Positions 52,893-61,141 of a stretch of 64,000 bases of DNA are shown piece after piece. Under the pieces are notes generated by a model. The model was given only the letters and a program-made list of their open reading frames with translations, made no database searches and was not told where the DNA came from. This DNA comes from UBA1858 sp965227695 (GTDB lineage Bacteria > Pseudomonadota > Gammaproteobacteria > UBA4575), in NCBI GenBank assembly GCA_965227695.1, contig OZ245760.1:1116001-1180000 (forward strand), in the 5' to 3' direction. The translations under genes were made by a program, and so were the position numbers. Each line of letters begins with the position of its first letter. Position 1 is the first letter of the stretch.

Positions 52893-54296
52893 ATGCTGAC
52901 TCAGCGCGCGTTTATTGTTGTCATTTTGTTAATTGTCGCGACATTGGCAAGTCAGGCGTCGGCCAGCTGGCTGGATAAATTAAAAGATGCTTCTGAGTCC
53001 GTGGGTAATACGGCTAAGGATATGACCGAAAAAGCAGAAGAAACTTTTAATGCAGTTAAGGAAAATATAGGTAATTCCGCTGATAAGCCCGAAAACACCA
53101 AACAGGCAAAAGAACAACAAACATCTGTCAACAGCAAATCCACAAGCACGACCACATCCAGGCCTGAGCCTTCTGCATCGTCACATGACCCAGGCGATTA
53201 TGACCGCGCATATCCATATGAAGGTAACGCGAAAGAGTTATCTGGCAAATGGCTGTTAATCCGTGATGATGGGGCCAATTCGTTCCATGCCCAGATCGGC
53301 GACGGTGAAATGATCCTGCAGAAGGATTTGAGAAGCCTGTCAGCGCCGGCTGGCAAAAAGCTGGACATGCGCACACTGGTTGGACGTGACTTCCGCAAGA
53401 CCGATACCTATGATCCACCCTCGGTCATTGAGATTCGCTATGCCAATCAGCAGTTCACGGCAAACAACATCTCCGGCGGTAGTTCTGCCACCCTTCGATT
53501 CCAGGCGAATGGTCCTGCGACTGATGGCCTGCTGGCACATGTCCAGAGAGGTGGCAATTTCGAATATCGCATCGTCAACTTCGAGCCATTCGAGTACGAC
53601 GCCTCCTGGCAGACTTTCCGCTCACCGCCTTCGAAAATTGCGAAACAAAAGCTGGCTGAGAAGCAGAAAGCCGAGCAGAGTCTGGCCGCACAACAAGCGG
53701 CGGCGAAAAATAAACAGGATTATGCAGATTCGCTTAAGCCGGTCTCGAAGCTGGCCTTTGAAAACTGTGAACAACATGGCCCGTCACGCAAACATTATGA
53801 CTGTCAGTGTATCGCACGCGAGATACCCGGCTATTTCGATGCGATTGTGTCTGATCGTGTGGAGGCGCAGGAAAAACGCATTGCCGGCTTTAGAAAAGCA
53901 ATCGAGTCAAACAATAATAATCCGAACCTGAGCGAAGAGCGTAAACAACAGACACGTGATGGTATGAACAAACGCATTGCACAGAGCAAAGCACAAATCG
54001 CAACATTGCAAAATCCGTCTCAATGGGATGAATCCATGCAACGGCAAATGGTTCAAAGTGCCCAGCACGACGTATACAAAAGCCGTGAATGTAAAGTCGC
54101 TGACGGGTTTCTCGCCGACACGCATGAGCAATGTATGAGGAGCTCGTCTCTTGGGACGAACACCAACAAATCTAAAGAAGAATATTGTCAGTGCAGTGCA
54201 AAACAGGCTGGGGATTCCTGGTTGGGTTCTGATCGTTCAATGAGTAGTAAAGTACTTACCTCCATTAATACACAAGCCTTTTTGGCGTGCCGTTAG
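52893..54296 (+). CDS. secreted protein with two Cys-motif repeats
   Basis: A 467-aa exported protein. Signal peptide MLTQRAFIVVILLIVATLASQASA; then an amphipathic Lys/Glu/Ala segment resembling apolipoprotein-like helices (residues 25-65), a Ser/Thr-rich linker, a beta-rich middle domain (residues 110-230), a Gln/Ala helix, and two related C-terminal blocks, each ending in a CQC motif (CEQHGPSRKHYDCQC and a later one ending EEYCQC). ATG 52893 has GGGAG 7 bases upstream. No enzyme family is recognised. Disulfide-bonded periplasmic function is likely. Confidence 0.75.
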   Translation: MLTQRAFIVVILLIVATLASQASASWLDKLKDASESVGNTAKDMTEKAEETFNAVKENIGNSADKPENTKQAKEQQTSVNSKSTSTTTSRPEPSASSHDPGDYDRAYPYEGNAKELSGKWLLIRDDGANSFHAQIGDGEMILQKDLRSLSAPAGKKLDMRTLVGRDFRKTDTYDPPSVIEIRYANQQFTANNISGGSSATLRFQANGPATDGLLAHVQRGGNFEYRIVNFEPFEYDASWQTFRSPPSKIAKQKLAEKQKAEQSLAAQQAAAKNKQDYADSLKPVSKLAFENCEQHGPSRKHYDCQCIAREIPGYFDAIVSDRVEAQEKRIAGFRKAIESNNNNPNLSEERKQQTRDGMNKRIAQSKAQIATLQNPSQWDESMQRQMVQSAQHDVYKSRECKVADGFLADTHEQCMRSSSLGTNTNKSKEEYCQCSAKQAGDSWLGSDRSMSSKVLTSINTQAFLACR

Positions 54297-54600
54297 CAAA
54301 TAATTATGACAACCAAGACACTAGCAAAAAATCATTTCCATCCATGATTGGTTGTCAGGTTTATTGAATATCCTGTATTTAACGCGAACATCCAGTACAT
54401 ACGCGAACCAAAACTATCACCGGACTGCTTAACAATATAGCAGTTTTCTGGTAACCATGTGTGTCGCATGGATTTAGACTGATTAGATATTTCCTATGAT
54501 CGTAAGAAATAAGTCTTTGGAATGGTCTGGTACTATAGTGAAGTATTAATGCTGAAAACATAATTTATAGTGCACATACTCTGTGTCTGGAGGCTAAGAG
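54297..54600. other. 304-bp intergenic region with inverted repeats
   Basis: TGACAACCAA (54307-54316) and TTGGTTGTCA (54348-54357) are a perfect 10-bp inverted repeat with a 31-base spacer, directly after the preceding gene. A second hairpin, ACTGCT (54424-54429) / AGCAGT (54439-54444), is followed by TTTTC and might terminate transcription. No gene is seen. Confidence 0.55.
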
Positions 54601-54969
54601 ATGATTAATGATTGCTTAAAGTATGCGAAACCGATAATAATTTCGTCAGTTATTGTGGTTATCGTGACATATTCCGGTAATAGCATGGCTGGTAATGGAA
54701 TCAGCTTTGTTCCTGTAGGTATTGCGCTGGGTTATTTAGCGCATCATGGATATGAGCATCATGTCTCGCAAAGATATCGATATGCTAGATATGACCGTTA
54801 TTACTCTAAACGGCATTACAATAGACGCTATTCAGACTATAAAAAGCCATATTATCATAAGCCTAATCACAGTAAACGTTACTACAATTATCAACGTCTA
54901 TACTACGGTAAACGCAGCTATCGCTATGGTTACCATCATCACTACTATAATTACGGCCGGCATCATTAA
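54601..54969 (+). CDS. exported Tyr/His/Arg-rich small protein
   Basis: A 122-aa protein preceded by GGAGG. The N-terminus has a membrane/signal segment (PIIISSVIVVIVTYSGNSMA). After residue 50 the chain is almost wholly Tyr, His, Arg and Lys (for example RYYSKRHYNRRYSDYKKPYY, YHHHYYNYGRHH). Such composition suggests binding to metals, polyanions or haem-like groups, or cell-surface structural use. No family recognised. Confidence 0.7.
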   Translation: MINDCLKYAKPIIISSVIVVIVTYSGNSMAGNGISFVPVGIALGYLAHHGYEHHVSQRYRYARYDRYYSKRHYNRRYSDYKKPYYHKPNHSKRYYNYQRLYYGKRSYRYGYHHHYYNYGRHH

Positions 54970-55247
54970 ACCACATCAGGCTGTTGACCATGAATCATAT
55001 AAACAAAAACATTCCCGGTCTTACGTTAACGCAAAGGCTGAAATTTGGATTCCTTATCTATGAATTATAATGACAAGCTTTCTGTATCTTTAATACAGTT
55101 ATGGATGGTGGTTTAATTACTACATTGGCATAAACTTTGAGAATGAAAACCAGTAACTCTATGCCAGAATAAAAATTATTACTCGATGGCTTTGATTGAT
55201 AAAGCAATTTAGTTGTTTTGCTTATATCCTGGTAATCATCAAATAAC

Positions 55248-56090
55248 TTAGCGTAATAACAACACTGGTACAGATGCATTGCGAATCACGTTGGTAGTCG
55301 TGCTGCCAACCAGGAAGCGACGGATAACTGAATGTCCGTAGGCACCCATTACCAGGATGTCGATGTTATGCCTGGCACGATAGTCACATAAAGCCTGTTC
55401 AACATGACCCTGTATAAGCGCATCTGTTACCTTATGTCCTTTTTCAGTTAGAGTTGTTTTCGCCCATGCCATCTGACCTTGGTTTGGCACATTGTTGTCG
55501 TTGACCATTACCACATGCATTGGCATGCCTTTAAACAATGGGCTTGCGGCAACCATCGTGATAGCCTTGCGAGTAGTATCGCTGCCGTCAAAGGCAACCA
55601 TAACCCGTTGTGGTACTACATATTGATTGGTAGTTATCAGGATAGGGCGGTGCATACTGCGCACCACGTTCTCCAGGCGACTGCCAATATGGGTTTTGAG
55701 ATGTTCTTCATGCTTGCCCAGTACCAGAAGACGTGTATCCTGTTCTATGGCCAATAGCGATTCAATCAAGTCGCCATGGCGTTGGTGTGTTATTGGGGCT
55801 TTTATTCCGGCAGCGTGCGCGCGCCGGGATGCTGTCTCAAGGATCCGCTGACCCTGTTGCATTGCCAGCCTGCCACGTTTTTCATCAAGCTCTGCAAGTT
55901 CCTGCAATAATGCATCGCGACTGCCAAGACCAATATTGCCACTGAGATTGCTTGCTACTGGATATTCTGATTTATCCAGCACATGCAACAGGATAAGCGT
56001 CGCATCCAGGCGCATATTTACCCAGGCTGCATAGTCACATACTGCAGTAGATACATCTGTCCCATCAATACATGCGATTACATTTGTCAT
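55248..56090 (-). CDS. tandem universal stress protein
   Basis: A 280-aa protein with two Usp domains. The second ends with the ATP-binding pattern GAYGHSVIRRFLVGSTTTNV (G-x2-G-x9-G-S/T); the first has lost most of it (LGKHEEHLKTHIGSRLENV). Cytoplasmic, probably regulatory. It follows the SulP transporter gene by 10 bases on the same strand, a common pairing. Confidence 0.92.
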   Translation of the reverse strand: MTNVIACIDGTDVSTAVCDYAAWVNMRLDATLILLHVLDKSEYPVASNLSGNIGLGSRDALLQELAELDEKRGRLAMQQGQRILETASRRAHAAGIKAPITHQRHGDLIESLLAIEQDTRLLVLGKHEEHLKTHIGSRLENVVRSMHRPILITTNQYVVPQRVMVAFDGSDTTRKAITMVAASPLFKGMPMHVVMVNDNNVPNQGQMAWAKTTLTEKGHKVTDALIQGHVEQALCDYRARHNIDILVMGAYGHSVIRRFLVGSTTTNVIRNASVPVLLLR

Positions 56091-56100
56091 GGCTTTTATC

Positions 56101-57591
56101 TCAGTGATTCATCAGTTTATCAATGGCATCAGGTTTATCATGCTGCGCGAACTTGTCCACGATAGTGGCACTTGCCTGATTCAGGCCGATGATTTCTACT
56201 TCAGTCCCTTCGCGGCGAAATTTTAATACTGCCTTGTCGAGAGCTGCGACCGCGGTAATATCCCAGAAATGTGCTTCGCACAGATCGATCACCACTTTAT
56301 CTATCGCCTCTTTGAAATCGAAAAAATCGACAAACTTGTCTGCGGAGGCAAAAAAGATCTGCCCTCGTATTTTATACGTATGAACTGTGCCAGCATCGTT
56401 AGTTGTTGACACGACATAGTTATACTGCGCGACTTTGTTGGCAAAAAACATGGCTGCCAGAAGTACGCCAATAAAGACGCCGTAGGCAAGATTATGAGTG
56501 GCTACGACAACGATAACAGTTGTTACCATGACCACACTTGAACTGGTTGGATGTTTCTTAAGATTGATCAACGAGTCCCAATCGAAAGTGCCAATAGACA
56601 CCATGATCATCACCGCGACCAGTGCGGCCATTGGTATTTGCGCAACCCATTCACCCAGGAATACAACCATTAACAACAGGAATACACCTGCACACAGGGT
56701 AGAGAGACGACCGCGTCCGCCCGACTTTATATTGATTACTGACTGACCGATCATCGCACAACTTGCCATACCACCAAGTAATCCGGTGCCAATGTTGGCA
56801 ATACCCTGACCCTTGCACTCGCGGTTTTTATCACTGCCAGTATCAGTCAGATCATCAACAATTGTTGCGGTCATCAATGACTCGAGCAGCCCCACTACTG
56901 CAAGCGACAATGAGTAAGGAAGGATAATCATTAATGTTTCAACATTGAGGGGCACATTGGGCAACAGGAATACCGGCAGCGTATCAGGCAAATCTCCCAT
57001 ATCGCCCACCGTACGCACATCTACTCCAATGATTATTACCAGTGTGGTCAGTACGACAATAGTTACAAGCGGCGAAGGAATCGCTTTTGTGATATATGGG
57101 AATAGATAAATGATGCCTAGCCCTGCCGCGGTCAGGGCATAAACATGCCAAGTGACTCCCTGAGTGTTGGGATTAAGCTCAGGCAGTTGTGCCAGAAAGA
57201 TAAGGATAGCCAGCGCATTGACGAAACCAGTCACCACCGAGCGCGAAACAAAACGCATCAGCGAACCAAGCTTCAGATAGCCAGCCAATACCTGAAGCAT
57301 GCCAGTTAATATAGTGGCAGCCAGTAAATATTCCAGTCCGTGTTCCTTAACGAGTGAAACCATAAGCAGAGCCATTGCGCCAGTGGCTGCCGAGATCATG
57401 CCGGGGCGCCCACCAGTAAAGGCAATGATCACTGCCATCGAAAAAGAAGCATATAATCCAACCTTTGGGTCAACTCCTGCAATCAGTGAGAAAGCGATTG
57501 CTTCAGGTATTAGAGCTAGTGCGACCACCAGGCCTGAAAGCACATCCGCACGGATATTGTCACACCAATTTTTTTGCAAACTGCCAAACAT
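56101..57591 (-). CDS. SulP-family anion transporter with STAS domain
   Basis: A 496-aa inner-membrane transporter. ADVLSGLVVALALIPEAIAF and GLYASFSMAVIIAFTGGRPG are typical of SulP; 10-14 helices are followed by a cytoplasmic STAS domain (residues 400-496, KVVIDLCEAHFWDITAVAAL). The closest known types carry bicarbonate (BicA) or sulfate. In an autotroph bicarbonate uptake is plausible, but specificity cannot be read from sequence. Confidence 0.9.
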   Translation of the reverse strand: MFGSLQKNWCDNIRADVLSGLVVALALIPEAIAFSLIAGVDPKVGLYASFSMAVIIAFTGGRPGMISAATGAMALLMVSLVKEHGLEYLLAATILTGMLQVLAGYLKLGSLMRFVSRSVVTGFVNALAILIFLAQLPELNPNTQGVTWHVYALTAAGLGIIYLFPYITKAIPSPLVTIVVLTTLVIIIGVDVRTVGDMGDLPDTLPVFLLPNVPLNVETLMIILPYSLSLAVVGLLESLMTATIVDDLTDTGSDKNRECKGQGIANIGTGLLGGMASCAMIGQSVINIKSGGRGRLSTLCAGVFLLLMVVFLGEWVAQIPMAALVAVMIMVSIGTFDWDSLINLKKHPTSSSVVMVTTVIVVVATHNLAYGVFIGVLLAAMFFANKVAQYNYVVSTTNDAGTVHTYKIRGQIFFASADKFVDFFDFKEAIDKVVIDLCEAHFWDITAVAALDKAVLKFRREGTEVEIIGLNQASATIVDKFAQHDKPDAIDKLMNH

Positions 57592-57939
57592 TATTTTTAT
57601 TACAACTTGTTGTTACCGCAATTTTCAATGCGGCCAGAATTCGTTTAAACGATGCAATAGTCTGAAGAGAAGGTTCCGCATTTTAGCGCGGCATTGCTGC
57701 TTCTTTCATGAAGGAAGGAAAGCCTAAGGAAAACTATTTATCGAGGTATAGGCGTACTATAGTAGAGAAAATCATAGTACATATTTAATCATCCTATCAT
57801 AAACGACATGTCATTAGCGAGAATAAAGACAGTCATGTATGTCGATTAACTGGTATATCTGGTATGGTCAAGCTGGTTATGTTGAAAATGCTCCCTTGAC
57901 CGGATTTGTTAACAATAAAAGACAAACGTTTAATTAACC
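57592..57939. other. 348-bp divergent intergenic region
   Basis: It separates the SulP gene (minus) from tadA (plus) and must carry both promoters. AT-rich segments around 57770-57800 are likely promoter DNA. No gene or clear operator is seen. Confidence 0.45.
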
Positions 57940-58452
57940 TTGAGCGGCAATCCTATTTTGACTGATGAGTACTGGATGAATCTTGCACTTGAACAGGCAC
58001 AGCAAGCCTTGCCACTTGATGAAGTTCCGGTGGGCGCGGTGTTAGTGATGAATAATCAATTGATCGCAAGTGCAAATAATTCACCAATTTCACTGCATGA
58101 TCCCACGGCGCATGCTGAAGTGCTGGTTATACGTCATGCTGCCCGGCAGCTTGGCAACTATCGTCTGCCCGGATCGACACTTTATGTCACACTCGAGCCG
58201 TGCATGATGTGTGCGGGAGCACTGTTACATGCACGTGTTGAACGGTTGGTGTTTGGGGCATATGATGAAAAAACAGGCGCGGCCGGCAGCCGTTTTGACT
58301 GGCTTCAGGATGACAGGCATTTGCATAAAGTCAAAGTCGATGGTGGAGTGCTTGAAAATGAATGTGCAGAGTTACTGCAGCTCTTTTTTCGTCAAAAAAG
58401 AGCTGCCAGGAAACAAGGGTTACATGACTCTTGGAAGAATGCGGGTGATTGA
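57940..58452 (+). CDS. tadA: tRNA-specific adenosine deaminase
   Basis: TadA (170 aa) converts A34 to inosine in tRNA-Arg. Zinc and catalytic residues are in THAEVLV-like AHAEVLVIR and TLEPCMMCAGAL. TTG 57940 is used as start because no closer ATG gives the full N-terminus. The 3' end overlaps the mltF 3' end by 33 bases on the opposite strand. Confidence 0.95.
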   Translation: MSGNPILTDEYWMNLALEQAQQALPLDEVPVGAVLVMNNQLIASANNSPISLHDPTAHAEVLVIRHAARQLGNYRLPGSTLYVTLEPCMMCAGALLHARVERLVFGAYDEKTGAAGSRFDWLQDDRHLHKVKVDGGVLENECAELLQLFFRQKRAARKQGLHDSWKNAGD

Positions 58453-59841
58453 GTCCTGCAAGCTGTCACGCTCCTTGTATCTCCACACCAGCAGATCATA
58501 GTAATTACGGATATTTCTGACATACAACACCGGCTCATGGCCTCGTGCGTAGCCAAAACGGGTTTTTTTATACCATTCTTTTTGAGTCAGAAGCGGGAGA
58601 GATTCACGTACATCTGACCACTGGTCCGGGTTGCCGCCGCGTTTTTGTGTCAGTACGCGCGCATCCTCCAGATGACCAAAACCCACATTGTAGGCGGCTA
58701 GTGCCATCCATGTGCGATCCGGTTCGGCGATGCGCTCTGGTATTTTTTTCTTGATTTTCAGTAAATATGAAGCGCCACCCTTGGTGCTGTCTACCGGGTC
58801 AGTACGATTTTCTATACCCAACTGTTTGGCCGTTCTTCGGGTTAACATCATTAAACCCCGCACCCCTGTTGGGGAAACCGCACCAGGATTCCATAGAGAT
58901 TCCTGGTAACTGACTGCGGCAAGAAAGCGCCAGTCAATGTCATGCTGAGCCGCGACTTCCTTGAAAATGGGCATCAGGTTTTCCAGTCGCGAGTGAATAT
59001 GTTTGCGGAAAGTATGTGCACCCGCATAATTTAATCCGGGTATATGGCTATAGTGTTTTTCATGCAGACGTTCGAGGAAACCATTTTCACGCGATTGGGC
59101 AAGGAAATCATTTGCCGCCTGAACCAGTGTGGTGTCTTTGGACCTTGGAAATATCCAGGCCAGCGACTGTTGCTCGCTTATCTGGAAACCCTTGCGTAGT
59201 CGGGGATAGAAGCGTCGATTGAATTCATAGTCGTTGGAATCGCTAATGACATATTCATATTCGCCTTTTTCGACCTTCTCCAGCAGTGCGACAATGTCAT
59301 GGCTTGGATGTGACTGCCAGCTCAGGAAGTCATGTTCTTTGTGTAATTGTTCAAGGCGCTCTTCATGGCTGCTGCCGCTGACCACGTGGATGGTAGCGCC
59401 CTTAAGGTCTTCAATTTTGCGTGGTTTTTTGTTGCCAGCCCGGTAAATAACCAGCTGGGTGATGCTCTGATAGCTATCAGAAAAATGTACATATTGTTTC
59501 CGTGAATCTGTCACGGTAATGCCAGCCGCGGCCAAATTGGCTGTCTGGCCGCCTACGGACGGGATAATACTGGCAAATTCATCACTGACAAGCACATTGG
59601 CTTTGACGCCCAGATAATTGGCAAAGGCTGTGGCGAGCTCATATTCAAATCCGGTCGGGCCTTCCGGTCCAATATAATAGGTGGTGGGGGTATTTCGAGT
59701 AATGATGGTCAGCTGGCCATCAGACTGCACTCTCTCCAGCGCGGTCGTCAGTATTTCGCGGCTTTCTTCTGTTAATACATGGCTAAGGCCCCAAAGACAC
59801 AGGCCAACGGCAAACAGATTGATATAAGTACGTGTAAACAT
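58420..59841 (-). CDS. mltF: membrane-bound lytic murein transglycosylase F
   Basis: MltF (473 aa) cleaves peptidoglycan glycan chains. An N-terminal membrane/signal segment is followed by a periplasmic solute-binding-like domain (residues 40-265, for example GFEYELATAFANYLGVKANV) and a lysozyme-like domain with catalytic Glu in SYQESLWNPGAVSPTG, then GLMMLTRRTAKQLGI and WMALAAYNVGFGHLEDAR. Overlaps tadA tail-to-tail. Confidence 0.95.
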   Translation of the reverse strand: MFTRTYINLFAVGLCLWGLSHVLTEESREILTTALERVQSDGQLTIITRNTPTTYYIGPEGPTGFEYELATAFANYLGVKANVLVSDEFASIIPSVGGQTANLAAAGITVTDSRKQYVHFSDSYQSITQLVIYRAGNKKPRKIEDLKGATIHVVSGSSHEERLEQLHKEHDFLSWQSHPSHDIVALLEKVEKGEYEYVISDSNDYEFNRRFYPRLRKGFQISEQQSLAWIFPRSKDTTLVQAANDFLAQSRENGFLERLHEKHYSHIPGLNYAGAHTFRKHIHSRLENLMPIFKEVAAQHDIDWRFLAAVSYQESLWNPGAVSPTGVRGLMMLTRRTAKQLGIENRTDPVDSTKGGASYLLKIKKKIPERIAEPDRTWMALAAYNVGFGHLEDARVLTQKRGGNPDQWSDVRESLPLLTQKEWYKKTRFGYARGHEPVLYVRNIRNYYDLLVWRYKERDSLQDSITRILPRVM

Positions 59842-60105
59842 TTCGGTCTATAAGTAGCGAATTTCCCGACTAATGGTATTTAATTTTATACGGGTTGTTG
59901 TGAGCTGGGTAGCAATAAGGTCGGCTCACCTCAACATCTTCTGTATTTTCCGGGGATATGTGACAAAATCTGGACTTTTCCGACCTAAAACCATACGAAT
60001 AAAAGGTTATTAACTGTAACGAATTGTAATATTCTTTTTACATAACTCGTATAGGGTGCGCGTCAGATAAGAAGTTGATCATAAAATTCCTGAGGAGAGA
60101 CCATT

Positions 60106-60714
60106 TTGGCAAAGCACAAGCTGGCATTACTTATATTCGTTATGTTCGGGTTAGCTGGATGTGATCTGATCGATCTGGCATTTAATCGTCCTATACTTGT
60201 GGTAGATCTGGATGCGGTGGCGAAAGCGACCGGTCGACAGGAAGTGATGCAAAAGGAGCTTGAGTTTGCCAATGTGCGTTTGACCGAGCAATTGAAGCTG
60301 GTGGCCTCGCAACTCGAAGAGGCTGTTTCTGATGAGAAAGACAAACTCGGGAAATCTCCCTCCAAAGAACAAAAACAGCAGCTGGAAGCCCTGGCATTGC
60401 AGGCGCAGCAGCAACTGGCCAACTCCAAGAATCTGGCTGTTCAGCAATCTTCAGAAATTCGTTCAGATCTGATTCTCAAATTTCGTCAGGAAGTGGCGCA
60501 AATTGCCAGGGAAGTTGCCAAAAAATCCGGTAGCAAGCTTGTGGTGGTCTCGGGTTACGAAACTCTCTGGTTTGACCCGGCAGCAGACATTACCGATGAA
60601 GTCATCTCGGTGATGAGAGCGCGAGGTTCATCATCGCGAGCAGTCTCACAAGATATCAGCCAGCAAGATTCTGACAAAGCCTCCGCAGCCACAAAACAGG
60701 AAAACGCCAAATAA
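60106..60714 (+). CDS. OmpH/Skp-like lipoprotein
   Basis: A 202-aa lipoprotein: signal LALLIFVMFGLAGC with lipobox Leu-Ala-Gly-Cys, then a start like RPILVVDLDAVAKATGR and a long helical section of OmpH/Skp type. The tail is Ser/Gln/Asp-rich. Skp-like proteins chaperone outer-membrane proteins; a lipid anchor is unusual. TTG 60106 is the start, with GAGGAG 11 bases upstream. Confidence 0.8.
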   Translation: MAKHKLALLIFVMFGLAGCDLIDLAFNRPILVVDLDAVAKATGRQEVMQKELEFANVRLTEQLKLVASQLEEAVSDEKDKLGKSPSKEQKQQLEALALQAQQQLANSKNLAVQQSSEIRSDLILKFRQEVAQIAREVAKKSGSKLVVVSGYETLWFDPAADITDEVISVMRARGSSSRAVSQDISQQDSDKASAATKQENAK

Positions 60715-61141
60715 TTATGCCGGGCGCTTCGTACCTCACCTCTATTTTACCTTCTAAATAAAATATAACTTACTGAATAATATAGAAATATATCCTATAT
60801 TTCTCTGTTTTATTTGTGCACGATGACATCATCCATCGTGTCTCACGGTCCGGCTCGTACTATTCTCCCGTCTTCATATCCCAGACTTTCTTCACTGGAA
60901 TTAATAATTGACTATTATTAGCAATTGATAGATGCTAATAATGTAATTCACGGTTGAACAAAAAGTTAGACAACATCATCAATAAAGGGCTATTATTAGC
61001 ATTAAAACAATAGCTTAACCAACTAATTTGAGATAAGTTTTAGTATATAAAAAATAATTTCCTTTGAATTCAGCAGGCTGGTTAAAGTGATACATTAACT
61101 ACGGTTTTGCATGATCACCCTGGCAATAACCACTAAAAGTC
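60715..61141. promoter_or_regulatory. 427-bp AT-rich control region with repeated operator-like sites
   Basis: CTATTATTAGCA occurs at 60912-60923 and again at 60990-61001. The first copy is half of a 10-bp inverted repeat, ATTATTAGCA (60914-60923) / TGCTAATAAT (60933-60942). Together they look like binding sites for a dimeric regulator upstream of the ThDP-enzyme gene. No gene is seen in the interval. Confidence 0.55.

Noticed and set aside
54746..55063. 105-aa frame overlapping the Tyr/His/Arg-rich gene
   Set aside because: Second frame of repetitive TAT/CAT/CGT-type codons; the other frame has the better ribosome site and signal segment.
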